64,000 nucleotides of DNA from NCBI GenBank assembly GCA_038501625.1, contig JAZAYU010000870.1, positions 1 through 64,000 of the forward strand, given 5' to 3'. The notes under the pieces are model-generated. The model did not search any database. It saw only the letters and a list, made by a program, of their open reading frames with translations, and had not been told where the DNA came from. How positions within the stretch are numbered: the first letter of the stretch is position 1; each line of letters begins with the position of its first letter. The translations under genes were made by a program, and so were the position numbers. Positions 44,640 through 55,912 of this stretch are shown piece by piece. This DNA comes from Corbicula japonica. Taxonomy: Eukaryota; Mollusca; Bivalvia; Venerida; Cyrenidae.

Positions 44640-45465
44640 ATATGGGTTCAATCCTCTCAAACACGCTTCCTCATGAAGTTCAGGCCTCTCAACCACGCTT
44701 TCGCTTGAGGTTCTGGCCTCTAAACCGCGTTTTCATTTGAGGTTCAGGTCTTTAAACCGCGTTTTCTCATGAGGTTCACGCCTCTCAACCATGCTTTCTA
44801 ATGAGGTTCACGCCTCTCAACCATGCTTTCTCATGAGGTTCACGCCTCTCAACCATGCTTTCTCATGAGGTTCACGCCTCTCAACCATGCTTTTTCATGA
44901 GGATCAGGTCTATCAACCACGCTTTCTCATGAGGTTTAGGCTTCTTAACGACGCTTTTTACAAGGGTTTATTTCTCTCAACCTCGCTTCACTTGAGGTTC
45001 AGGCCTCTAAACCGCGTTTTCTCATGAAGTTAATGCCTCTCAACCATGCTTTCTTATGAGGTTCATGCATCTCAACCAAGCTTTCTTATGAGGTTCAGGC
45101 CTCTCAACCGCGTTTTCTCATGAGGTTCAGGCCTCTCAACCACGCTTGCTCATGAGGATTAGGCTTCTTTACGACGCTTTCTCACGAGGGTTCAAGCCTC
45201 TCAACCTCGCTTCCTCAGGGGGTTCATGCCTCTTAATCACGCTTTCTTCTGAATTTCATGCCTTTTAACAACGCTTTTTAATGAGGGTTCAAGCCTCTCA
45301 AACTCGCTTCCTTATGAGGTTTATGACTCTAAACTACGCTTCCTCATCAGGTTTAGACCTAAACAACGCGTTCTCATAAGGGGTACAAGCCTTTCAACCA
45401 CGCTTTCTCATGAGGTTCAGGCCTCTTAATCACGCTTCCTCGAGGTTTCAGGCCCCTCAACCACG
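44640..45465 (+). repeat. ~26-copy 32-bp minisatellite
   Basis: The unit consensus is GAGGTTCACGCCTCTCAACC followed by ATGCTTTCTCAT, with 32-bp spacing between GAGGTTCACG words at 44,771 and 44,803. Copies near the middle are almost identical and those at the edges diverged, as expected when unequal exchange works mainly in the centre. Confidence 0.9.
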
Positions 45466-45477
45466 TTTCATATTATT

Positions 45478-45510
45478 AGATAAATAAATATAAATAAATA
45501 AATAAATATT
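45478..45510 (+). repeat. AAAT microsatellite
   Basis: Run of TAAA/AAAT units with small interruptions. Confidence 0.7.
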
Positions 45511-46166
45511 AAATAATTTAACTTAAATAATCATAATTTATTCTTTACCAAATTAACCAAGTTCCTTATAACATGCGCGTACATTTAAGTGCAAGATCAA
45601 GTTTTAAAATATAATATAGATACGTAAAAGTATGTATTACGACTCAGAGCTTTGATTAATATACATTTGAATGTTTTATCAACAGACAAAATTCAAGGTT
45701 AATCTAACTAAATCTAATTGAAAGTAACATTGTTTAATTAGTTACTTTTTGTGTAAATATACTTTAGATTCTGATCGAAATTTAATATTAATGATTGCAC
45801 TTCCCTTACGATCCTGTTGTTCACAAACAAACTTATAAAACATATACTTAAACAGAAGCAGTGTGCCAATATAAACTAACTATTCTTTCTTATATTTGTA
45901 CTTGTATATTGGAGATTTTCAAAAGATGACAACGCAATTAAGTTCTCCTAAACAAAGTTAAATATACTTTGCAAGCATAAGCCCATGTTAAACATTTAAA
46001 CAATCTTAAAGAAAAGGAAGTATAACTTTAGACACATGCCTCATGTCTAAAAAAACATGAGTCCGACTTCTTTTAATATTCATGTTATTGTAAACAATTT
46101 TGTAATAAACTTAATAAAAAAATAAACATATCGAAATAATCTATAAATGTATAAATAATGTTGAGA

Positions 46167-46222
<56 letters not shown>

Positions 46223-46232
46223 TAATAATAAT
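46167..46232 (+). repeat. AAT microsatellite
   Basis: About 22 AAT units with one AAC interruption. Confidence 0.95.
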
Positions 46233-46599
46233 ATGCAATATTAGAAGCTATAAGAATACAATTAAATAGAAAATTAAATACAGCTCTATTCACTGACACT
46301 CTTCCTTTATAATATTAAATGCGGTATGTAAAAGTTTGCCTTCTTGGTTAGCTATACAAAACAACTTCATTTGATAAGGCTTTCTAAAACTAACTGAATT
46401 GGAACGATAATTTAGTCCAATTCTTCCAATTAAATTATATACTACTCAAAATATAATAAGGACCGAAGGAAATTCGGCTTCTGAACAATTTTCATAATTA
46501 AATTGCATTTGCGTTCATTTCGTGGAATTGCTTGCAGTTTATGCCACCGCCCTCTTTAGTGTGTGAAGATTATCTTAATTTTTAAAGTTTTACTTGTGC

Positions 46600-47151
46600 T
46601 TAATATTTTTTAGGAATTAAAGTTTGTGAATTGTTTAAATGTTGAGGGTCTAGTCGATGTATTCATTTCTTCCATCAAGTTTTGAGTAAAAAATCTTTCA
46701 GCCCTTGCTTTACTAGTGATATAAAATTATTCTCGTTTTCAACTTCTTGAAACAGCTATGCATTATTCAAACCTAAATTATAAAAGATAGATCTAACAGT
46801 TTTGTCATATCTTTCGATGTTGTTTAACATCTTGTTATATGTTTGTTTGATAAGTTTAACGCTATCCCATTAAATGATGTAAAGCCAATATTTTATTATT
46901 TGACTAGTTCAAATGCATTATTTCTAATCCATCGTGTATGTAATTATTCTGCGTTTTTGTTTTCACCCCTAAAATATTTTTACAGAAATGGTATGAATAC
47001 TTTCTAGTTTCTTTGCATCATTTATTCCCCAAACTTCACATCCATAGATTAAAATAGGCTTTATGAGTTTATCGAATAAATCAAGTCTGTGCTTAACCTT
47101 CAGGTCTGTAAATTTTTGAAGGTACAATTTCATTTTGAATATGCTTTTTAA
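46600..47151 (-). pseudogene. LINE reverse transcriptase C-terminal fragment, downstream half
   Basis: The minus strand reads YLQKFTDLKVKHRLDLFDKL then IKPILIYGCEVWGINDAKKL, the hallmark post-palm region of many LINE reverse transcriptases. The tail further down (SKARAERFFTQNLMEEMNTS) appears in shifted frames. Several stops and frameshifts are present. It continues the fragment at 48,290-48,585, from which it is separated by the 1.1-kb element at 47,152-48,266. Confidence 0.75.
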
Positions 47152-48266
47152 CCAGCGAAGCTGGTTTTACTAATCACAATTCTGAAACCGGTATCAAACC
47201 AAAACGAGGCACTGGCAACCGGCGATTTACGCATTTCAGAGTAATCAGAGCAAGCAAAGTAGTCCAAGTTTCCTGTTACGTGTTAAAGTTGGCTCTTGCC
47301 ACGTTAGTATCGCTAAAAGAATACTTGACTGCTTCACTGCGCTGTCCCAAATTCGGAACACAATCGACAACAGTAAACCAATTTCATCTGGAGGTTGTAG
47401 CCGCCAGGGATTCTTTAGCGAGCCACAGATATGTTACCTTTAGGTAGAGATATAAACGATATTCCCGATGTTAGGATATTGCAATAGCCAAATATTAATT
47501 CTGAAATATTTAATATATCTTTTCTGATAATTCGAAGCTCAAAATAACAGTGAAAACATTTTCTTTATTTTGTCATTTTAAAGCCATTTTAATATTGGAC
47601 GTTTGTTCCGTGGGTAAACTGTTTGTTTCACGAAATATTTTTTTTTATCATTAACAATAACGATAATGATAAATTTCCATCTTAGCATATTTTTCCTCAA
47701 TTGTCCACTTTATGAAATCAATGCGCAAATGCTTTCACTTGAAATTTTCAAGACATATTGCGAACATTTGTTTATTATTTGATGATAGGCGTTCATGAGC
47801 GTTGTAAATCACTGAACATGAAGCAATCATCATTGCTGAATATTTTTATATATTGATTTTCCACATATTAGCGTGAAGAGTAAACAGTAAACTATTGAGA
47901 TGTGTAAAATTTTACATATTAAAACTACAACAGTGCCATCTGATCTGGATCTAAAATTTGTGATTACTGGTCAGAAAAAAAATAATGATTTTAAAAGCGA
48001 ACAGTTTAAATCCTAATCAGATCGCACAGATGTGCCAGCTGATATGGATCTAAACTGTTCGCCCAAGCTATGAAGGTATATCTATGGAGTAAAGGGTTAA
48101 CAGAAACCTTCATCCAGATAATACATGGAAACCCTTATTTCCACTATCATATAGACAAGATGAAGGTCTTTGGGCGTGAACCAAGTTCTTTTGCTTTTTC
48201 GTAAATGGATACATGTATGAGAATTATGGCACTGGTTATTCTCAATAAGCAAAATCGCTTCGCTGG
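47152..48266. mobile_element. 1.1-kb element splitting a LINE; also present inverted at 62.4-64.0 kb
   Basis: Termini CCAGCGAAGCTGGTTTTAC (left) and, on the other strand, CCAGCGAAGCGATTTTGC (right) form a short imperfect TIR. A runs of 4-5 bases flank both ends. LINE reading resumes on both sides, which supports insertion. It contains GTGCCA-CTGAT-TGGATCTAAA words twice (47,934 and 48,033). A 54-codon open stretch near the right end on the minus strand, ending at about 48,106, is conserved in the second copy. Confidence 0.6.
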
Positions 48267-48289
48267 GTTTTTGTTCTTTCAGTACTTTG

Positions 48290-48585
48290 ATTAATGCTTG
48301 GCCAGCTAACGCTTCGAGGGTTTGTTCAGATGCTCCTCCACTTGTGAATACGATTCCAAGATACGTGAATAAATTAATAATTTCGATATTTCTAAACCAT
48401 TGTAAAGTAATCTTGTATTTCGCGCAATTCTGCCTCCTTTACTGAAAATCATAGCTTTGGTGTTATTAACGTTAACTGTAAGCTTCCAACTTTCACAATA
48501 ATCTTTAAGTATATTCATACCTTTTTGTTAATCATCTAAGCTATCTGATATAATAACAATACATACAAACAGAGAAATAATAAAT
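48290..48585 (-). pseudogene. LINE reverse transcriptase fragment, upstream half
   Basis: The minus strand reads YCESWKLTVNVNNTKAMIFS then KGGRIARNTRLLYNGLEI, the thumb-proximal region after YxDD in LINE reverse transcriptases. In a shifted frame it reads GASEQTLEALAGQALIKVL. The active site itself is not present, so the copy is 5'-truncated. Together with 46,600-47,151 it is one dead LINE tail. Confidence 0.8.
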
Positions 48586-48969
48586 AGTTGAATGGAAAAC
48601 AATACAAGGATTTTGAAAATATTTATACTACGCGTTTCGACTTTTTCAGTCTTCGTCAAGTTTGAAATTGAAATGAACAAAACACGGGAATTAAAACCGC
48701 GCAAACGGCGCTATCTGCAAAACAAATCATTTCAGAAGCGCCTGAAACGACGGCAACCTGCAAAAACAGATATTTTACATTATGCAAAATATAAATGACA
48801 AGCAAGAAATCTTATTCATGTTGACATTATACGTGTAAAATATCATGACTGAAGATGGGACATGGATGATAGGATACAAAATGTTTCAATAACGTACGGT
48901 TATAATATTTTTGTTGAAATGGTAACAAAAAACACCAATTTTGTCGTGATATAACAAACAGCTAATAAA

Positions 48970-49200
48970 ATTTATATTATGCTTTACAGTGAATTTTAGT
49001 ATTTTCTCAGTTAATTTATATTATGCTTTACAGTGAATCATACTATTTTCTCAGTTAATAAAATTTATATTATGCTTTACAGTGAATTATAGTATTTTCT
49101 CACTTAATAAAATTTATATTATGCTTTACAGTGAATTATAGTATTTTCTCACTTAATAAAATTTATATTATGCTTTACAGTGAATTATAGTATTTTCTTG
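48970..49200 (+). repeat. 49-bp minisatellite, ~5 copies
   Basis: The unit contains AATTTATATTATGCTTTACA then GTGAATTATAGTATTTTCTC. The first copies are shorter and the last three nearly identical. Confidence 0.9.
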
Positions 49201-49723
49201 GTGAAATAAAAGTGTTTTTACAAACAGTGGAATATCACTTTTATGTTCACAATTTATCAAACTAGTACCCTAAAGCACATAATATACCGATTGATAAACT
49301 TTTAGAACAATGGTGCTAGTATGTGCATTTGGGTACCAACATGATAAAATAGTGAAAATAAAAGTGAAACAGTGCACAGTTTGATTTATAATACGAAACG
49401 ATGGTGTGTGAAAACGACTATGGCAAATCCGACATTGACTAAATCAATACAACACATTTAAATACAAATTGCATTTCAAAGCGCATTGTTCATTTACATA
49501 TCGGCCATTACACGTTTAACGTAAAACAATGATTTCATGAAAACACAGATAATCAATGATAATTGTCCAGAACAACTGCATTTTGCACATTAAGAACAAC
49601 TGATTTTGCACATTAGACCTATATGCATTTCTAACCTTTGGAATTTCCTTGCTCTTCACAGTGCCAGAATAACTCCACTACCTAATGTCAAAACTTCGGC
49701 AGTAAGTGCGTCTATTGACAATA

Positions 49724-50235
49724 TATTCTCAACAAAAATAAAACAATCCACTTTCCGTGCTTATAATCTCATAAAAGTTATTTTCATTTAACTTAGATTT
49801 TTTATTATTTATTTCTCAGCTGATTTTCAGGTAAATTGTTCGTGAACATAATCTTCCACACCATAACTGAGAAATTGGCCATCGAATAACAATTAATAAT
49901 TTAAAAGGATTTTAAAACTGCGATTTCAATTTAAAGGGAGGTAAATGGAATTTATAGCGCTGTATATCGAGAACCAGTAGTTTAGTTAGTGAGTGTTTAG
50001 TTTTCGTAAATATCTGAACATATTTTTAAAAACCAATGACATCTTCCTGAAACACTTATTTAAACAAAGGGAAAGATAACTAAGCTTTGACTGATTTTCA
50101 AGAACATTTTATTTCTTTGCATTGATTATAGAAATGCAAATTACTTAAGTTTAAAGAAATAATTTTGAATTTACGTTTTCTTTATCGGCATAATTACCAA
50201 TTGGAAATTGAATACTTTTTATTTTTGCCGAGCAT
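49724..50235 (-). mobile_element. Tc1/mariner-type MITE, diverged copy
   Basis: Diverged TIRs (TTCTCAACAAAAATAAAACA and, at the right end, TACTTTTTATTTTTGCCGAG) and internal blocks ACATAATCTTCCACACC and TTTAAAGGGAGGTAA match the copy at 54,217-54,777 in reverse. The two MITE copies stand on either side of the GPCR exon. Confidence 0.65.
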
Positions 50236-51892
50236 ATTATTCACCGCAGGCCCTATCTTAGTTGTTCTTTCTGTACGATGTTGAATGTTCAAAAATGTAC
50301 ACAAATGTCTACATATTAAGTGTTAGTTTCACATACATTACGTTACAAAAATAACCCATTAGAAGGCATCACTAAAACAGACAAAAATCCATTTATTCAC
50401 TATCACGTCTATAAAGGAACATTTAAAAAAAAACAATCGGATGAGACAGCTCAGTAGCATGTAATTACAGTGGTTAACTTGCTTTTACATAATTCGTCAG
50501 TTGAAAGCCATATGCCAGATATGTTCAGATGCTGATAGCCCGTTGTGGCTTTCGGTATACGAACTATTAATTAGTGCGCAGGATCTGTTTGGATTCATTC
50601 AGCGTAAAATTTGCTATTTTCAATTCTGTTTTTAACTTATCATTTTGTTTCCTGTCAGCAAAAAAACCCAGTCTGTTATCAATACATACAACAGCATGAA
50701 CTGTATACATATTGTAGTTCTCATTCAAATTTGTATTTTCGCCTTATTTGAGATGGTAATGTACCGATGAATACAATTTGAAGGTTACTAGAAGTCTCTA
50801 GGTGGCATTATCTGCATTATTTTAAATACAAAAAATAAATATAAATAAAATATAAAAAAATAATAACATCATGAACAACAACAAAACAAAATTAACAAAC
50901 AACAACAACAACAACAAAAACAAAACAAAACACAATACTCTCTTAGTTCATGTTAAATTCCTCAGGTCATTGAGAACAGTTGCGTTTTTATATCTAGTCA
51001 AGTTTGTATCTTTAAAAAATCGACGTTTCTTTCATTTGTTTTCGAATTAAAATATGTATAATATTGAAATTCTTTTTTTTATTTGTTTAGCATTCATTAT
51101 TGGCATAATACTTATTTTTGATAACACTTTCTATTCATTACAAACTGTTTGGTTTGTCACAGTAATTTCTATATTTCTTTTCGATTCGACCATAAATGTC
51201 CGCAGAATACACCATATTTGTCATTTTAAGTGTGCATGGCAAAGTTTCTGAGCAGTACTCCGAGCTTTTCGACTGCGTGTAATGTTATTCTTTTTGAAAT
51301 AATACTATTCGTATTAATAAAGTGTTGTTATTATATTTTCATTTTCTTTGTTGCATTGAAATAATGATTTTCAAATTATTGGTAATTGTACTAAAATCCT
51401 TCAGAAACGATGGAGATATTTAAGTTTACCCCCATCCCTGATTTTAGAATGAACAATTATCCAAATTCCTACATAAATGAAAACCTGCATTTTATTTTCT
51501 GCAGGAACTTGCCGTATCTAACATCTTTCTGGTCAGTACTTCAACTAACCCTAATAACCTTAGCAAAAGGAATGTGTCCCGTTCCAACTCCTTTTTTCAG
51601 TATTTGTCATTGAAACACCTGCTGATCAAGTTCTTCACCTGCTTCCCTCTGAAAGCGGTTTTCCCATCCGACAAATGTACAACTAACAACATGCAATGCT
51701 AACATATACATGTTTAAACAGCCAACATCGCATTTGTTATCATGTAAAGAATTAAAATCAAACAAATCTTTCATCTGTATTTCAAACATTAATTCTAACG
51801 CATTTTATCTGGCGTACCCCAAATATTAAAAAAAAACAAAGTGACCGAAGTGTGAAACTATACCGTGCCCGTTTTTCAATCGTCTATATTTT
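50236..51892. other. gene-poor 3' flank of the GPCR
   Basis: AT-rich. An AAC/AAAAC-rich low-complexity run lies at about 50,868-50,936. The frames at 51,054-51,251 and 51,410-51,613 have no recognised domain. Further exons of the GPCR could lie here but were not identified. Confidence 0.4.
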
Positions 51893-51898
51893 ACTTAC
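51893..51898 (-). promoter_or_regulatory. splice-donor consensus overlapping the GPCR stop
   Basis: GTAAGT on the minus strand overlaps the TAA that ends the open frame (51,895-51,897). If used, the receptor's C-terminal tail continues in another exon at lower coordinates and the apparent stop is intronic. Confidence 0.45.
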
Positions 51899-52886
51899 AG
51901 AATCGGCACAACAGTTTTTTTAAATTCCTGTCTGAATCGTGATCCAGTCAACACATATAAGTAAAAGTTAATTGCACAGTTGAACTGTGATAAAAGTTGG
52001 AATGAGTACAAAATTATAACGTAAGTTGCCTGTGATATTGAGTAGCTAGAATCCACAAAATTGCTGAAGGTATCCACGGATAACATAAGAAGTGAATGTG
52101 GAGCCTGTGATATAAAAAATCCAAAATTAGCTGCCAAGAGTGTCTTCGTTACACTGTTAGAAATCTCCGAATATCTTTTAGCGTAATTTTGGTTGTGTTC
52201 TGCCAATCCTGTTTTGCGCCGTAATTTAATTATAATAAGGATAGACCCCGTTGAGATGACACAAAATGGAATAATGAAAATAAATCCTGAATATGCCAAA
52301 TGACTATTATGTTCCCACCGGGAACTTTGTTGACAATAATCGCAACTCCCTCTGTAAGTTGAATTTTTGTAACCACAGTGTTAAGAATTATCTCAATTAC
52401 ACACAATAATAAGAAAATTAAAGTCACTAACACTTTTGATAATTTAACTGTCCATATCGTTTTTATTTTGTGTGGGATGTAAATACTTAAAACTCTTTCA
52501 ATCGTAATCAAAGAAAGAATCGAATGCGAAAATTTCAAGTTCACTTGAATGAATGTATGCGGAAACAAATATATTTTATTTATTTCATACGGATGGTAAA
52601 TAGAAACTAAGGTAAAGGTTAATGGCATGACACCAAGAAAAAAGTCCGACACTGCAAGCACTATAAACAATACGGCAGTTGATGAATTCCTTATCCATTG
52701 TCTTGTCATTACCGCTATGATCAGAATACTTCCGTTAGCAGACAAAACAGCCAATACAATGTAAAAATAAGTCCGTATATTATCAAACACATGAAAAATA
52801 TATCCTAGGTCAGAATAATAATCATAGTAGTTATTGTAATCTCCAACTGTATTGTGAATAATGCATTTTGAGAAATTTTGCAAACT
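51895..52886 (-). CDS. rhodopsin-like (class A) GPCR exon, with a one-base frameshift
   Basis: A seven-helix plasma-membrane receptor, probably for a neuropeptide. Frame A (from 52,883, TTG rather than ATG) carries TM1 with ANGSIL (Asn50 = 1.50), TM2 with LAVSD (Asp80 = 2.50), TM3 ending IERVLSI (Arg130 = 3.50) and TM4. Frame B, from about 52,364 to 51,895, carries extracellular loop 2, TM5 (GFIFIIPFCVI), TM6 (FISQAPH) and TM7 (INFYLYVL), then helix-8-like GSRFRQEFKK. The frames meet at the A5 run 52,364-52,368. Moving frame there gives a loop with an Asn-Ser-Thr sequon and a Cys-x-x-Cys. The N-terminus has an Asn-Phe-Ser sequon and a Tyr/Asp-rich stretch. Oddities are Gln for Trp6.48, Phe for Pro7.50, no Trp in TM4 and no Cys at 3.25. 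There is no upstream ATG, so the exon probably begins after the AG at ~52,886. Ligand unknown. Confidence 0.85.
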
Positions 52887-52899
52887 AAGTTGTTAACTT

Positions 52900-53470
52900 T
52901 GGGTATCATTAATTGTAATTGCGCGCAGAAAACGTATCTTAAATTCTTACAGCATTTGATATACAGCTTGAATTGTTTTGACTGGTCAATAAATTTTTCA
53001 CACTAGGCGTATAAAGTTGCGCAGCAATAACAATATGGCATCAGTACAAAAATCGTCAGTCCTTATGTCGTTTTTGAAAAAGCTAAAATATGCAAGTGCA
53101 AGGAGTGTCAAATGATATTGAAAAAATAGACGCATCTCTAATTTTTATCTTTTAACAGTTTTCTTTTGTCAAGGTTTCAACAACTTGAAGGCGGATTTCA
53201 CTTGCGTGCTCTTTCGAAAAAGTGAGGAACTTCAAGATGAATCCTACAAACAGATCGAACTCAACCCCAAGCACCAGGGTTAAAATAGCGTTTACCCGCG
53301 ATTTTCCTATTTCCTTTGTTGTATTCAATGTTTTCCTTCTCAAGGTATAGAATTCTTTACAAACCTTTGTATTTCAAGTCTTCAACGTTTCAACAGTTGG
53401 TTGCTTTTGCTTCCTTGTCCGCTCCACGATTGTGACGGGAGTGATTGACAATTGGGACGTCTGTTTCATT
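52900..53470. other. upstream flank of the GPCR with one protein-like frame
   Basis: The minus-strand frame 53,343-53,152 (63 codons from TTG) has balanced composition and reads like protein (FSKEHASEIRLQVVETLTKE). It begins near ACCTTGAG, which is not a convincing acceptor. I do not recognise the family, and it may be a chance frame or a piece of an old repeat. Confidence 0.25.
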
Positions 53471-54214
53471 TGTTCATACCTTAGTTGCCATATTAAACTC
53501 AGGAGATCTGGTCTCATAAAGATCATTAAGTACCTGTCCAGTTTTCTTTACACTGTCTGGCTTATCTGGTTGTGTGTGTTAGAATGTATTTACATGCACT
53601 AATGTCGATAGGTGCAAGGTTTGAAATTGATTTGCCATAGCATCTTGTCATGTATGTTTATATTAAATCTTGAAAAGTGTAAGGTTGGTGTGTATTAGTA
53701 TCTGGTTTTGGCGTCTCATAGCAAATATTTTTTATACTGACCGTTACTCCCCAGGTTCTCCATTTGCAAAATGTTTGTGGTGTCTCTTTTCTATAAATTA
53801 TTATTATTTTTTAAATCTTGATTTCTCTCTTCTAACATAATATCATACAGTGGGCTGCATTTCGTAGTTAATCGTGCTCTCGTTTCCTCTACGTTAAACG
53901 GTTGCTTATTCCTGTGTAAATTACGAAGAAAACCTGTTTTCACGATTTAAATATTTTTAAATCGTCCTCGACATGCTCGACGCGTTATTTTGTTTCTACC
54001 GTTAAGCAGTATACTTTAATTATCAAACGTATTGTTTAATAAAATAAATGTTAACGATTTTCCTGTCTCCTTAAATTTTCTATATGTGAATTTTGTAACA
54101 ATAAAATAAATTAAGTGGTTTTGATGATTTGAACTTTTGATTAATTGTTCTTATCTCCAAAGCAATCAAATTCTTACTCTATTCTGTTCACACGACTCAA
54201 GCCTTCTAGTCATA
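53471..54214. other. gene-free stretch with a possible decayed repeat copy
   Basis: Words such as GGTCTCATAAAGATCATTAA near 53,512 and TTTGTGGTGTCTCTTTTCT near 53,775 resemble the distal and proximal parts of the hairpin-bearing dispersed repeat in minus orientation. The core hairpin is lost. Confidence 0.35.
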
Positions 54215-54216
54215 TA

Positions 54217-54777
54217 TACTCAACAAAAATAAAAAGTATCCACTTTCCTATCTTAAATTTTGTTGAATTTGAAAACGGAAACTGAGAATTCTGTATGCGA
54301 ACAACTTCGCATTTCTGTTATCATTGCAAAGAGAAAAAGTGTTCTTGAAAATCTGCAGCCACAAATTGGTTATCTTTCCCTTTGTTGTAATGAGGGTTCC
54401 AGGAAAAAGTCAGTGATTCTTTGAAGTATACACATTGGTTCGAATAAAATCAATCTTTCAACCTCTTGTGATCAATAAAATCACAAAACATTCATCAATA
54501 AAACAACTAGTCCTCTGTAAACTACGCTAGAAATTCCAACCATTTCCAATTACCTCCCTTTAAATTGAATATGTAGTGTTTTGTAATCCATTATTATTTG
54601 TTATTAGACTGGCCGCTGCTTAGGTCTTGGTGTGGAAGATTATGTTAATGAACAACTGAAATTAAAAACAACTGAGTTTAACCAATTAAACACCATTCAA
54701 AGCGTTCCTGATTAAATGAAAATATGTTAATGAGAATATATGCATAAAAAGTGGATACTTTTTATTTTTGTTCAGTA
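54217..54777 (+). mobile_element. Tc1/mariner-type MITE, 561 bp
   Basis: Near-perfect TIRs of about 30 bp begin TACTCAACAAAAATAAAAAG and TACTGAACAAAAATAAAAAG (other strand). TA lies directly outside both ends (54,215-54,216; 54,778-54,779). No transposase frame. This TIR type is widespread in aquatic invertebrates. Confidence 0.9.
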
Positions 54778-54779
54778 TA

Positions 54780-55309
54780 GTTGTTTGAAGTAAATGTTTT
54801 GATGTCTTCTACAGAAATTTAACAAAGACTTTAACAATGTTTTGATCATTAATATCATTCAGTTTCAGGCACAATTTCTTGTGATGTATATAATTAAACC
54901 TATGCTGATATATCACCTTTATGAATCCCTTGTTGCTGATTTGCTTTTGTACTCCGACGATTAGAACGTACGTTGAACTTTACTTTTGAACATCAAAATC
55001 TCATTATAACAGCACATACATGTAAAAACACATCACGCCATTTTCACAATTTCTTACATATTAATAATAACAAATTTCCATCTTTGGTCAATTCATGTAA
55101 CCAAAACGACACAGCAAATACTTAAGTAGAGCAAGAACAAGCTTTCTTGACCTGCATCCTTCTAGTACAACTAGATTTGCAACCCTTAAATATATGATAT
55201 AAGATTTTTAAAGAGTTTTTCAATAATGTTAATGATCAGTTTTGGATGGTGATGTCCCGGATGCAATATCTGATCGAATTGATATTTCTCAGCCTTTTCG
55301 TTTTACTAC
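54780..55309. other. gene-free stretch
   Basis: No gene or repeat recognised. Confidence 0.5.
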
Positions 55310-55652
55310 AAAGGTGAAATATGCATAATTTATCAGGAATTGCCACATTCAGAAAAACAGCCTCCCCACACAGTCTAGAAGAAGGAAGAGGGAGAGAGCA
55401 TGGTTCATAAAATGATCATTTTCATAAAAGACACCACAAACAATAAACGAAAATGAGAACCCGAGGGGTTTCTCATATCAACCAACAAGTACAAGTTGTT
55501 TTGGTGAAATGACTAAAACTCACTCATCAGCTTAACAATATTGCATGCAAAAGCACACAAACATTTAATACATTACAAATGTAGCATTGCAAAGCCAAAA
55601 CGGCGACTACTCGATGATCTTACCGAGGCCAGAGTACCTGGAGTCAAATATA
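55310..55652 (+). repeat. dispersed hairpin-bearing repeat, copy 3, core deleted
   Basis: Same family as 22,264-22,650. The block between GAGAACCCGAGGGGTT and the ACAAGTACAAGTTG part is missing, so the central hairpin is lost here. It continues distally through CTTACCGAGGCCAGAGTACC. Confidence 0.75.
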
Positions 55653-55750
55653 TATATTTAAGTTTGTACTAGGGCATTGGTGCAACAAGTAAAAACGTTT
55701 TGGAAGTTAAATTGCTGATATAAAAATAAAATTCTAAACTACAATTCATT

Positions 55751-55912
55751 TTAGTCTAGATTCTGAAGCTGAAAATTTTGTTGAGGTAGGGCCGACAAGA
55801 TATACTTTTTATTTCTCAATTTTATTGAAGTTTATGGTATGTCTCATTGAAATTAGGTGGCCTGCAAAAAATATTTTATTGCGAACCCTGAAAAAATAAG
55901 GGAGATAACTCT
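55751..55912 (+). repeat. inverted partner of 61,122-61,296
   Basis: Contains TAGTCTAGATTCTGAA, AGGTAGGGCCGACAAGATAT and GGGAGATAACTC. All recur on the minus strand at 61,122-61,296 in the same order. Confidence 0.75.

Noticed and set aside
44640..44700. Host gene exon in the cysteine-poor repeats of the 44.6-kb array
   Set aside because: The 32-bp period is not a multiple of three, so no frame can persist through the array.
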